Positions 46,064 through 58,880 of a stretch of DNA of 64,000 bases are shown in pieces. A model generated the notes under the pieces. That model made no database searches. It was not told the origin of the DNA and saw only the letters and a program-made list of their open reading frames with translations. This DNA comes from Pomacea canaliculata. Lineage: Eukaryota; Mollusca; Gastropoda; Architaenioglossa; Ampullariidae. The stretch is taken from positions 4,207,525 to 4,271,524 of the forward strand of contig NC_037593.1 of assembly GCF_003073045.1 (NCBI RefSeq), given 5' to 3'. How positions within the stretch are numbered: the first letter of the stretch is position 1; every line of letters starts with the position of its first letter. Position numbers and translations under genes: made by a program.

Positions 46064-49000
46064 AGCCGCCCCGCATCTCTTTTCAAACGGGCCTCGCGTA
46101 TGTGCTTGGACTCAACCACAAAGAGACATAACCCTAAAGAAATTTTGTCTGTACAATGATTAACAACGTGCAGTCTTCGTCCCTCCCCCCGCCATTCCCT
46201 GCCACCCCATAAGCTCTTTGTGAAACCTCGATATTTCTTGTTCGCTGGGAAGTTCTTGCCACCACTAGGGTGTGATTTAATTGCTTTCTGAAACAAAGAA
46301 AAAGAAATCACTTCCTGAAGGATTATGGATTGTTTGAAATGTTCGCATCACGATCTTTCGCTAACTTCATCTCTTTAAAGAAAATCAGTTTCCGTTGAAG
46401 ACGTGTGGGAACACCGTTGCCGTTGACGACGGGATGAGGGGGGAGGTCAAAGGGATGTGGCATCATGAACAGTGAGCGGATGTAAGAAACTTTTTTTTTT
46501 TTTTTTTGATGATAAAGCGTTGTGTTATCTGACCAGCTTGACATCACCAACAGTAAGTTAAGAAAAAACAAACTTGATGGTTTCGTGTCATAGAATTGGA
46601 AATGAGTGCAGAGACTTCGCCTTGCTTTTCAATATTTATGGAGGCGGGAGATGGAGTGCTCGGAAATTCCTCCAGCTTATCCCTAGGGAAGCTTAAAATA
46701 GCCCGGTTTAGATCATCGCCTGTTATCAGTCTTAATCCCAGTTTCGTCGATTTCCTCCCGCCTACCCACAGTCACTCGTCCTTTCATCCCCACAACCCCT
46801 CCCTCACCCCTAAGGGCGCCCCTTCTATTCTGTGTGCGACATGTATTTTGGATTCAAATGAACGCGCAGTTCCACTAGTTTCCTAGAGTCACACCGTGCA
46901 CTCACTCTAATGGATAGGCGAAAGACCCGTTGGTTCAGATGAGGTCACACATTCCAGAATAGGAGTCAGCTGCAACTTTCAAGTGAAGTGACACGTTACA
47001 ACCGGTTGAGTCCTCCAGACTTCTGATCGTTTGACACTTGCACGCGCGAAGAGAAATGAGGGTGGGGGAAGAGGGGGGAGTGACGGTGATGAGAGAGGAC
47101 TCTGAACTGCAATGGAGACAGATGCTGGAGGTGAGAAGAAGAAACTACAATGGTACGAGATGAACAGTATGGACAGTGGGAGTACTGTTCATTTTGTTTC
47201 AGTCGTTCAAAACTGTCATGAACAAATAACTTATTATTTTTTAAATATATTTTTTCTTTGTTCAAAAATTTTCATCTCCTTATATTTTCTAACATACGTT
47301 CGAATTCGAACATATTTTCTCTGTTAATATTTTAAAACTTTGTCTGATATTCTTATTTAAAATACTTAAAAAAATGTTGTTTCTGTAAAAATATTTATTG
47401 AAAGATGGAAAATGAAAAAGTTGACCATTTTTCCTTTTTCTCTGCTGAAATCTTCGCCTGTTCCTTGTCATTTTTTTTTAGTTGTTTGGTTTAAATGTAA
47501 ATTTAAACTCTGCCTACAATACTATTTACGTTTTGTACATAGAAGACATACAATTTATTTTGTCTGAATCTAGCAAAACCATCACATTTAATATTCCAGG
47601 TGATAGATGTTCACAGTTTGGTTTAGAGCCCTTTATCCCCTCTGGCCGAAGTTTGTTAATTGTCAGAGGAGTAATTGTCAGTGAAGGTCTGCACTGTTGT
47701 GTTGGTGCATTAATGTCGACAATTGTCGTTGACCGGAAAGATTGACAGTAAAGCACTCATTATTTTGTTGAACTTAGAAAAATGTCAATGTTATACGGTG
47801 TATGGTCTAGGTGTCAAACTTCTCTGCTACATTTTCTTTGGTGTTCAAGAGGTTTTCTTGTCCGCAGCACTGATATCCCAGAAGGCACCATCAATGCCCC
47901 TAGACGTACGTGCGTCCACGAACTAATTATCCTTGGTGCGTCTACTTACTGTCAGCTGACAATATTGTCATCGAAATCCACTAAACCACCTTTCTTGAAT
48001 GAATCAAACGATGGCATCCGTTTTATTCGGCAGAAAGGTTGCTGTTGGTAGTAAGATAAAATACGGCCTCGGGAAGCACTTGGTTACACACAAAAAACAA
48101 CCCTAAATTAAAATAAGGTATCGTGAAATAAATTATCTTAAAGCCATTATACCATTATGGGGGAAAAAAACCAAGAAACAAACAGTAAAACGATTTTTTT
48201 TAAAAAACCCATCGGAATAAGTAAGGTCAAAAGAAAGCTAAACTAAAATTATGGTGCACGACGAAAGAAGTTTGGGTGAATAGGAAAAGCAAATGACAAT
48301 AAATTCTACATACAAACCTTTCTTGGAAGATTTTCTAGTTAAAAAAGATTTTTCGTGGAACAAGATTTTTTTCACGTTGATTTCTGGCAACATTATGCAA
48401 ATAAAAAAATAAAAAATACCTGTTGTTGGGTTGTGGCTTTGATCGAGCTGCTTTGCCTCCACATTCTGTATTTTACGTGTGATGGATGAATGCAAGCGAG
48501 CTAAAGACCAGGCAAGGAAAGAAAGAGCGGGTCGAGTTGCCGGTACAGTGGGTGGGAATCTTAGCTCGCTCCTTATCTACATACTTTGTTATGTGTGCCA
48601 CGGTGTCCTCTGTTTGCTGACGAGCGTTTCTTTGTTGTATGGTTGACTGTCGGTTCGTTTGTAGTATTTTGTGCACAGCGCAGTGAGCTGGTCATCACAC
48701 AGGTAAATGCTTCCTACAAATTCTGTTATTAAATCAAGTAGACGAAAATAATGTTGAGCAGGACCCTATAGCAAAGAAAACATTCTTATGCTGGAACCGT
48801 GACTGATTTTTAACTGCAGCCAATATATATATTAGCACACGTAGTAGAAATTCGTCCAGGACTGAGGCAGTCCGACTTTCTATACTTCAGTCGATATTCT
48901 TGCACCATCCCGCTCCTGGCTGCACGGCGCTTGCATCATCATACGAGCGTGCAGGAGCGAGGGGAGTTGCAGCAGGGGTCGATGCCGCATCATTCCACCA

Positions 49001-49120
49001 TGGACGTGTATATAATACAGTTCGTGATTCCACCACGTGGGGCTCACTTCTGCGGGAGACACACAGGTGCATCACACGGCCAGCGAGCATTGTTGACTTG
49101 ATAATTCAAAATTATGTTTA
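46064..49120. other. Intergenic region, no recognised gene
   Basis: Mixed GC and AT-rich sequence. Several ORFs of 70-100 codons occur on both strands (for example 46003-46311 minus and 47482-47745 plus) but none resembles a known protein or has consistent splice signals. A cluster of overlapping palindromes built on ACAAT/ATTGT lies at 47658-47970. Confidence 0.5.
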
Positions 49121-52100
49121 AGCGATAACGAGCAAAAATCACCAAGTTTAGTGCATATTCATGCGAAGGAAGAACGCACAAAACATCAAGTGAAAGATAA
49201 CTATTTTGTAAAGAAAATAATTTGAATTTACATTAAGGGTAAATGGTTGAGAAAAATCTGCAAATCAAAGTGCAATGAACAATTTTGTTGTTTTTTGCAA
49301 AATAAACAGTTGGTGTAGTGTTAATGAAAACATAAGAACTAATTTAACAAAGTACACATTTCTTAAGTCTTCTAACAGTGATACTGGATACAAGTGTATT
49401 GTTCCCATCTTCACAATCTAAAAATGCTTCATTTTGACAGAAACTGCTAATTTTTTGTTAATTTGTTTTGTCACATTTTTTTCCCTCGATTGTCTCCCTT
49501 TACTTGTTTGTGGGGAGGGGTGGGGGGGAGGGGAGGAAGAAAAGACCAACGAGAAAGCTGTTTTATATGAGCATTTAATTGGTATTTCACATCAAAGTCC
49601 TGTTCAGTAATAAGGAGAAGGCTACAAAAGGTTACACAATTTTTTGTTGTTGCAAACACTATAATGAAACTTACATTTAAAAATTGTGATACCTTATAGC
49701 TGTCAAAAATCAATAACTGATAATAAGTGATAGCAAAAGAACAAACGAGTATTTTCAAAACTACCCCTCCCTAAAAGAAAATAAAAACAAAAGGAAATAT
49801 AGAAAAAAAAATTCAACTGAATATTTGAAAATTCTAGTGTAAGATTCTTCAAGTAGCCACAGAGTTGTCACCTCTAGCAACCACATGCAACTATCACTCA
49901 CCCAATGCTAAGGTGCATGCTTTGATGTATAATTTTTCTCAATAATATTTCTGCAAATTTTCTGTACCTGTATAAGTTTCCAATGAATGAAAGTAACATT
50001 CTTGAATTAATAAAAGCAGTCTTTGGTCAGTGAAGCAGTCCTTTTCTTTCTGCATATTAATAAGTGGTGTTGACACCAACGTAACCCCTCATAAAAGATC
50101 ACTCTTTAATTTTTTTAATAAAGTTTTACACACTGTTAAGCCAAAGATAAGCTAACAAATTTTTTTTAAAAACGATGACCGTTTCTGTGCTTATGAACCA
50201 AAATCCTATGAAACAGATCAACACCACACCATGCTAGAAAACCCTGCCTGAATGACAGATCAATACACCCAAATTTCTCTCTTCATTATCAGTGATCACA
50301 ACTGCCCTCAATGTTTTATCTCACAAATACTTGAATAAAGAGATGTCCTGGTCTAATCTGTACAAAAAACATTATGCCGTCTTGATTGAAAGAACTATCC
50401 TACGAAAGCATCATCCTAATATGAGTCAAAAATGATAAACCCAAATGACAAAAAATTAAGCAAAGTTAATGCAGCTTAGTCATTACTTTATCTATAAAAA
50501 TGTGTAGCGAAATTGTCCTTTAAAAAAAAAGCACATACAAAATTTACCTAACCTCTAACTATTGATATCGATGAAGTTACAATCAATGCAAGAGCTTCAA
50601 GCATACACTACTTAGGCTAGGCTTAATTAGTGATTATACTTTTCTGACATGAAAAATTGAGGTCTTTCTAAAATCTAGGTAAGAATTAAGATGTTGATTA
50701 AAACTTGTATTTTGTGAACAGAACACTTATATGCCATAATGAACCAAACCCACTCATTAATGTTGCACATAAGTACAGTGAGCAAACAACTCAAATTGAT
50801 AACTTTCTGGAACAACCACAAAGTAACACAAAGATTATGCACAAAACAATTAGACATATGTGAAGGCTATCATGATGGAGAAGAGAAAGAATGAACCATC
50901 AAAACTACAACAGAAAGGAGACTACCATTATGACTTCATGTATGTGGTGAAAGATTGCAATGAACAATGCTTTCATCATGAACAATTAAACAGAAAATAT
51001 CAAAAAGCTCAGCTAACAAAAAAGAAAAAATCCTATAAAACTACCTTGCAAATGACAGTAAATAGCACGATTTCAAGACTGACCTTTGTCACAGTTGCTC
51101 CACCATATGAACTATGCATATTTTTTATTTGACGCTCTTTTTCTCCCAAAATTGAAAAAAAATGAACAGGACTCTGATCAGTAAGGGAAGAAGAGACAAG
51201 GAAGAAACGCTTGAACATGATGCATTTAACTTGCTCAATCTTTGTGCCCCCACCACTCCTGCTCTTTCAAATTGTTTTCTTTCTGCTCTAGTTCACAACA
51301 CTACCATTAAGTGCTTGTGAAAAATTGTGTGAAATCGAAGCATCATGTAAGAAATGCTTCTTGGAAATGAATCAAAACTTGTATAAGTTATTACAAAAAT
51401 ATTTCTCAGACTTAAGTAGATGTACAACAGGATAAACTGCTTTACTTGGAAATTGTAACACTTAATGTGTGTGCAGTCTGAATGTCGAAATGACTCACAA
51501 CCAGAAGAAAAGTACTAAACAAAAATGTGTCATAGAATATCAGCCAATAAACAGATTTTACAGGCCTATAAAAATAACAAATACACACATTCATACAGGA
51601 CATATTCAAAACATTAAAAACAAAAATTCCTGAACACAAACATGTACAATCTGCACATGCATACACAAAACTGGGTGGACGGAGAAGGAGATGATGTGCC
51701 AAGAGTGAATGGCTTAATGGCAGTGTTTTCTTGTGTTTATCTATTTATGTTTATAACCATAAGAAACCTATTAATATTCATCATCTACTGCAGTAATTTA
51801 ATTCAAAAGAGGAAGTAACCTTTGCATCATTTGTAAGAATGTGTAAACTACATGTCAGTCACAAAGAACTTTTTATTCCATGTTCCATACTCTCATTGTT
51901 TTAAAAATAAACTAATATGCATCAAAAACATAAATCAACATGCACAAAAGAAAAACAGCCACAATGTATCTATACAATTTATAAATGAGTCCTAGTCAAT
52001 ATCTCATTATTTGTTTTAAAAATAGTAGAATTCTCAAATATAAATGACAATATCAAGGGCTTTGTAGTATGACCTGCACAAAACTATGCTTAACATTCAA

Positions 52101-55100
52101 GTCTGGAATGTTACAAAATACTGAAACACCTATAACAAATATTAAATAAATGTACTAGACTGATAAGAAGATAATGAGTCATAAATACATAAGAAAATGT
52201 TTCATAAAATAGCTTAAACATTAATACAAAACCACAGTGACATATCCTAGCTGGAATAGCAATCGGTGGATATTTACAATCAGTGACTGCAAAACACACC
52301 CACCCACACACATGCATGCACACGCACGCATGCATTCACACAAAATTTACACACTGCATGCTGTGGTCAGTGAATGTTGTTCCATTTGGGTAATTCTCTG
52401 TGAAAACAGGGGAACAAAACTATTAATTTTTCATGAGGAATGGGAAGAAGAATTATGTATGTACACTTCAAAAATGATCGCCTGCATTAATGCCATCAGG
52501 AAACTTGCAGATGAAGTACATCAGCTCTGTTGCAACTTTTTTGTACACCACTGTCAATCAGTGCAGTGTCCACAAATGTGAAGCAGCGGTTTGAAACAGC
52601 ATGTACTGACAGCTGCTGACAGCTATTTAAAGACCACATTAGTACATGTTAAGAATCCTTTCCAAGTGCAGCTTCTAAATTCTCTTGATGGAAACCAAGA
52701 TACAAGAAAGAAAAGTGCCAGAGAACATGAATGGACATACTCCATCCTCTAGCACCACACCTTGAATTGTGGCATTATTTGTCCAAACTCTGTAATTTTA
52801 AGTGTATGCACCCCTACCCACCCCATCCCCCTAACAGATGACCTTTAGATACGGAAATACATTGATCTGGAAATATTGTGCAAGACTTACAATTCTTTAC
52901 TTACTTGAATTGTTCACTTATGTGCATACAAAGCACCAGCAATGCCTTTCTAATAAACCATCTTGGTATGATAGCTATTATAATCATGAAGTCATTCACA
53001 TGTATTTAAATCGCCTGTCTTGAGCTTGTGTGAACATGGCTAGACATCAACTTGTAGCCTCAACAGACAATCTTAATAATTTCCATTCCTATTTCCTTTA
53101 GACATTAAAAAAGCAGGTTTCTCAGTACTTGGCTCTTTGTAAGTAAGATAATAACAAATGGTCCCAGTCAGTGGATTTACTTTTTTCCTTTCTTTACAGA
53201 GCTCATTCACTTTCAACTAATGTTCCTGCAGCTTTCAGTGAATGTTGTGTTTGTTTGAAATTGCAGCAAATAAGTCACGAAAGTGAGACTAACGACCTGC
53301 TCAAGGAGCAGCTAAGAATGTACACAATCCTCAACAAGCCTGCTGTGGATTCTTGGAAGCATGCTTGAACTAGCTGGAACCACAGTTCCCCCCTTCCATC
53401 CAAAAGAGAAAATCACAATCCTCCCCTCCCCACCACAAAATCCAACCTACAAAGGCTTGGAGAAACCAATTTAAGGTATTACTGGCAGTTGTGCTGATGG
53501 CCTCTTCAATAAATACCTGCAGAGGTCTCTTCCAAAGCTCTAATTCACTGTCCTGAGGTAATGATCTGTAAGTGACTATTATGCAAAAAATCAGTAGAAA
53601 TTTTAAAGGAGTCACTGGCAACAAAAGGGATGTGTCACTGACCAAAAAAAAGAGAGGACCTTAACGCATAGGGACCCTAAGCAAAAACTGTTTTAAAAAA
53701 TTGATCTTAGAGAAGACTTATTCTTGGCGATGGACATTAAATCTTTTGTCTTCTCACTATGTCCATTTTCAATTGGCAGCAATAAATTCCAGGAATTTTC
53801 CTGGACCTGACTCCCCACATTGATTTTATTGATTCAAAACATTTTGCATCTAGTTTACAATTGATAATAAACTCCTACCATTCTGAAAAAGGTTCACACA
53901 TGATGCATGTATATACTGCATATAATTTGTAGTATGACCCCATTTTGCTAGATGCAAGGGCTGCCTAAATCTGAACTGTCTGAACTAGCATTAGTATTGC
54001 ACTGTTCTGAGCTATTAGACAAAGCAACATGTACCACATGCAAATGCCATACAATGCTTTGCTTGATACCACTTGATAGACAAAAGAAGTCACCTCATAT
54101 ACAGGTAATTCATATATTATGAATGTTAATGCAAGTTCAAAGCCATTGTAAAATAACAGAAAAATACAAAACACAAGATGAGAATGCTTCTTCATAGTAG
54201 GAAGATGCAGCATAAGCAATGCTTTGTTCACTTAACTCTTAAATCATTGTGTAATAGAAGTGTCTCAATCTTCCTGTTTGAACAAAAGGTATTGAAAAGA
54301 TGGCTATTACAATATTGCTACCAAATTAAGGAGTATTTATCTACATCAGTTCTGCCCTAGGATCTTAGCTGTTTGAACCAATTGTTACTGTACCAGTTGC
54401 TGCTGTGCATGAGCTGATACATTTTACATTACACATAAAGACAATAGAAATGTAAGCATTTGTAAACTTTTTTATTTTATAAAATATTTATATTTTATAC
54501 ATTTGTTAAAAGGTGAAAAGACCTTTTTGTGAGTTTATGTATAATGACAAAATTTGCAGACGTTGTTACAACACATTTCGAACCTCTTTTAAAATAAAAT
54601 TTAAAAAAAAATTGGCTTATGCTATTTCTATCAGAACTGTTTCACTAATAAAGGAATTTTCTGTGTAGATTAGTGTGAAATTTGTCTTGATCTGGGTTGT
54701 TGTCTTTTTAAGAGATTGCTATTATAAAAGTAAACATTGCTTTTCATTTTCATGAACAGCCAGCATAAAAAAATTTTAATGGGTTTACGCATCTATGTAA
54801 GATGTTCCTCAAATGAGTCAAAGCCAAAACTTTAAATAAAGTGCAAGGAAGCAGAGTTCTACATCAAACAAATGCCTGCACACAATATGTGTGACATATA
54901 GTTTCTGTTACATGTGGCATATTTAGCCATCTGAAGTTACAAAACATACCAGTCACTATGCTTAAGAGTCATACAATCCAAATCTGTTAACCACTACATC
55001 TGCCTAGGGCATGCTGTCACTTGAAACTGAGAAACTCTGGTTTAAAAAAAAAAAGACTAAATGAATTCTGCAAAATTAAGTCCTAAAAATTTCAGAAAAG

Positions 55101-55654
55101 AACAGACAAAAAGCGTTAAATCACCCATCTACACTCAAATAAATTTTGATAATGCCTAGCCTAATCAGAGAATTTCTCTGACACAGTAAAGGCAGTCAAG
55201 ACAAAGGTTCATCAATAGCACTTTTGTACAACTTTTCTTAAACTTTCATTTTCATTTTTTTTTCTTCAAAAATATTTCCAGAAACATGTCAATGCAGTAG
55301 AACAACCATTATCAAATTGTCACAAAAATTTCAGATCATGTGTTTCTCATGCTTACGCCTTATTTGACAGCTACACAGCATGACTGCCAGACGCACAGTG
55401 AACATCAGGCTCAATATGTATTCTCAGTTCCTGGATCTGACCATCAAATTTTTTAAACAGTCGAGAGTTGTTTAAGATAAATGCACCGAGAAAGTTGTTT
55501 ACATTTTAAAATGCAAAAGTGGTGCGTTTATGTTAAGGTCCATCAGGAAGGTTTTTTTTTAATTTTGTGAAAGGTAACCAGAAGCACAAAGACAGAAACA
55601 CAAAGCACAAGACCTGTTGGCATGTTGAACAGTGACACCTTCTTGCCAAGGAAA
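49121..55654 (-). other. AT-rich flank downstream of UNC119; possibly long 3' UTR
   Basis: No coding exon is recognised over 6.5 kb. On the minus strand, the AATAAA at 54476-54471 is a candidate poly(A) signal that would give UNC119 a 3' UTR of about 1.2 kb. The remainder is AT-rich with a G-rich tract at 49510-49540 and scattered A runs. Confidence 0.4.
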
Positions 55655-58649
55655 CTATGATCCCCCATTGTATGCATAATCCGCCTTGTTATGCATCACC
55701 AGTTTGTCCTCCACAAAGTAGAAACTGTCAGACTTGGTTTCAAATGGATGATCAATCATTTCTTGAACTGAAATGAAAGAGGGTGAAACTGAAGTAGAGA
55801 TTACATATGCTTAAAATTTTGAAAAAAAAAGAGAAGTAGATTCAGCTTACTAGAAGAGGAAAAGATGTTCTGAAAACTGTCAGATCACTGATAACCATAT
55901 AAAAAAGGACTGCAAATATGTACTGAATGGACCCTGTGACCAGCCAATACACCCACCCCCCCTAACTAATTTTTTGTCCATACGGAGAGATTTTCAATAC
56001 TATTTTTCAAACGGTCACACAGTAAGCTCTGACCCATTTTTGGGATCAGTGTAGCTAAAGAATCTGCATTTTTCAGTTATTATACTTGGAAATTTGCTGC
56101 ATTTTGTAATTTCCTGTTTCAAAGCTGAAAAGTACATTTCAATTATTTCGAGTATAAGAAAGAAATGTCTTCTAAAAAGCAAAGTATCTAGTCAGGAAAG
56201 AGCAGTTTTTAGCTTAGAGGAGAATGTTCTACATTGCAGGTATTAATGAAGAAATAAGATGAAAATTATGAATTCATGGGACATAAGAAGAAGACTACTA
56301 AACAACCTTACCTTAAAAAAAATTTCAAGATTTACTACTGGTGAACTATTTATCACCACTAAGCTCCTTGCCTACAGATACAACAGTCACAAATCTTACT
56401 AAAAATATGCGTACTGAAAGTATTCTTAAAAATTTCATTTCCTGCTCTCATTCTGCCAGCTAAAAGTCTTGTTAATTCAAAGATATAGATTTCCCTTGTC
56501 ATGGACAGCTCAAAACTGTTGCTTTTCACTCTATCATATCAGCATACAAAAATTATTAGCCTTACTTTCATCAGGAGACAGAGAAGGAAATTCATATATA
56601 TGTTCAACGGTGTTGCGACTGTGAGGGATGCAAAAACCAAATTCAAAGTCAAAGCACTTGAGGAGACGGTCCCGGAAATAGTGCTTCTCAATCATTCGGA
56701 ACTTGGTCACTTCTTTGTCTCCTACTACAAACTCAACCCTGCAAAGCAACAATGTCAAAGTAACTGTCTCACATCAAAATATACAAGTAAGGGATATGAA
56801 TAAAATAAGGCAAATAAATCTCCAAGTCCATATCTTTGAAAATCAAAAAAAATATCCAAATCTTGCAAGGCAAGAAGATTTGTGACATATCATTTGTCGA
56901 CTATATGAATTTTGACATTATATTAGTACAGCCAGCATGCCATAAATTTTTAGAGATAAGGAAAAAGACATAACAGGAAACAAAAGAGAACAGGATGAGA
57001 GTGAGTTCTACATGAGTGATAGTGAAGAGAAATTAGTGGCAGCAAAAATTAAATACAAGGTAACTAAAAACATTGCTCTTCAAAATTTCTACCAGTGTTT
57101 CTTTTGTTTTTAAAAAAATGTAAATTATAATAACATGCTTCTGCAAGAACATTTGCAGACAGAAAAGTCTGATGTTCCCAACATGTTAAAAAAATGAGAA
57201 AGACAAAGTAAAATATTCAATCCCTTACGTGGCTCCAACTGTTTTCAGTTTGAGAAACTGGGGGGTAAACTGATAACGCACAAATCGTCCAGCATTTGGG
57301 TCTGAGTCATCCAGTTCTTGCTCAAAGTCTTCTCCATCACCTTTAACAGTTAAGAAGATAAAAAAACAAAAGTGTTGGTTAATGTGTCTTACTCTAAAAT
57401 TCTAGGATTATTGGACAATATGGTTTGGTAAATATTAATGTGACTAAACTCTCCAAGGTCAAATTTAAGTATTATTGGACAATGTAATTTGGAAATATAA
57501 TAAAATAATTTTATTAAGCATATAGAAACAAATCCACAAATGGGGATGAGCAAAACCACAATGCCCTACCAGGAGTGGGCTTAGCCACTTCAAACAAAAC
57601 TGTCTGTGATTCCATGTCTCTCAATCTGAAGCGGGTAAAATCTATGCCGTAGACATTTGCTTCTGGTGGACACAAGTATTCTGGAAAAAAGTTGCCAATT
57701 TCTTTTCAAAATACAACATAAATGCTGACAGCAGTTAGTGAATGTGCTTTGACATTAAAATGTAATAAAATGACTAATTTTCAACTATAAATGGCTTAAA
57801 GGTGTCTTGGAACTTAAGTTTGCAACTGAAAATAATTAAAGAAATATCAGATAAATATACTGTGATAGATCTTAGTAATCCATCTTGTATAGGTCGAGAC
57901 CATACACAGGAATAGTTTGATGCATGGAAAATAAGACAAACATGCAGCACTGGAAATTAGGGAAATTATTGGGATGATTATAATTATAGGGAAATTATAA
58001 AACGTTTCATATTACCAGGTTTAAGACTTCTTAAAACATATGCACAGTCTCATTTGTACACAATACTGAATCACAATTTCCAATATAACTGCTGTATACA
58101 CCACCTTATATGCCATTTAAACCAATAGTAAACTTTCACAGAAAGTAGATATTTCAACACGTTGAAAACAAACAGTTAAATGTCCTTTCTGTCTCTATGT
58201 GAACTTCCTGAAATCTCTAGCAATTGACGACGGTACTCTACTTGTATACATTTAAACTGCGAAAGACATGCAGTTTCATATTGCTAAGGAAATCGGATGT
58301 GGCTATTATGATATAAAACAAATTTTAAACAACAGAATGGTCACGCATTCGCAAAAAACGAAACGTCACTGCCGCACTTTGTTGTGTTCATAGTAACAAA
58401 AAACTAGACCAGCTGCAACCAAGACACAAAAGGCAAAAGCAGACGACGAAAACACCAAAAATATAAACAATGGCTATCCTTACTCTCTGTGCATCTGCTG
58501 AGCTTCAGAATATCATCCGGTGTTATTATTTTCCTCTGTAGTAGTTCGTCTTCTGACAACATTTCAGAATTTCTGGCTTGTTTCGCCTGCCTCTTTAGAA
58601 AACCCTCCTTTTTCTTGCCAGGATTTGCAGCCTTTGTTTCAGAGCTCAT
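55655..58649 (-). CDS. UNC119: UNC119 lipid-binding chaperone, 5 exons
   Basis: PDE6D-like beta-sandwich chaperone that carries N-myristoylated cargo (such as G-protein alpha subunits and ciliary proteins), released by ARL2/ARL3-GTP. The minus-strand exons are 58649-58484, 57680-57570, 57340-57229, 56738-56566 and 55767-55655, 675 nt in total (224 residues), ending at TAG. A Lys-rich N-terminus is followed by [123 protein letters not shown] and [13 protein letters not shown], which align end to end with human UNC119/UNC119B. Length is close to the family norm of about 240-250. All splice sites are GT-AG and phases agree. Confidence 0.96.
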
Positions 58650-58880
58650 TTTGTCTCGGAAGTAAACAAAGGAATCACAAAGTCCGACTGGATATACAAA
58701 TTAATGTTAACGTCTGTAGGGGTCGTCGTTTAACACGAACAGATCAGTTTCTCTCCTCTTTGTTTCCTAAAACACCTTTGTGTACCTGATCAAGTCTCAC
58801 TTCTTTACCATTTACTTTACTATGGCGGCGGTGGTTACAGGAATGCTGGGATTGCTAAGGGACGTCACTTGCCTAATTTG
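58650..58880 (-). promoter_or_regulatory. UNC119 promoter region (presumed)
   Basis: The sequence just upstream of the UNC119 ATG includes TATGGCGGCGGTGG at about 58821, a YY1-like ATGGCGGC element frequent in TATA-less promoters, within a locally GC-richer patch. No TATA box is evident. The exact start site is unknown. Confidence 0.4.

Noticed and set aside
47482-47745. 87-codon plus-strand ORF
   Set aside because: No recognisable domain, weak start context and no splice partners; length is within chance for AT-rich DNA.
52237-52581. 114-codon plus-strand ORF downstream of UNC119
   Set aside because: Contains an (AC)n/His-rich microsatellite stretch and no family similarity.
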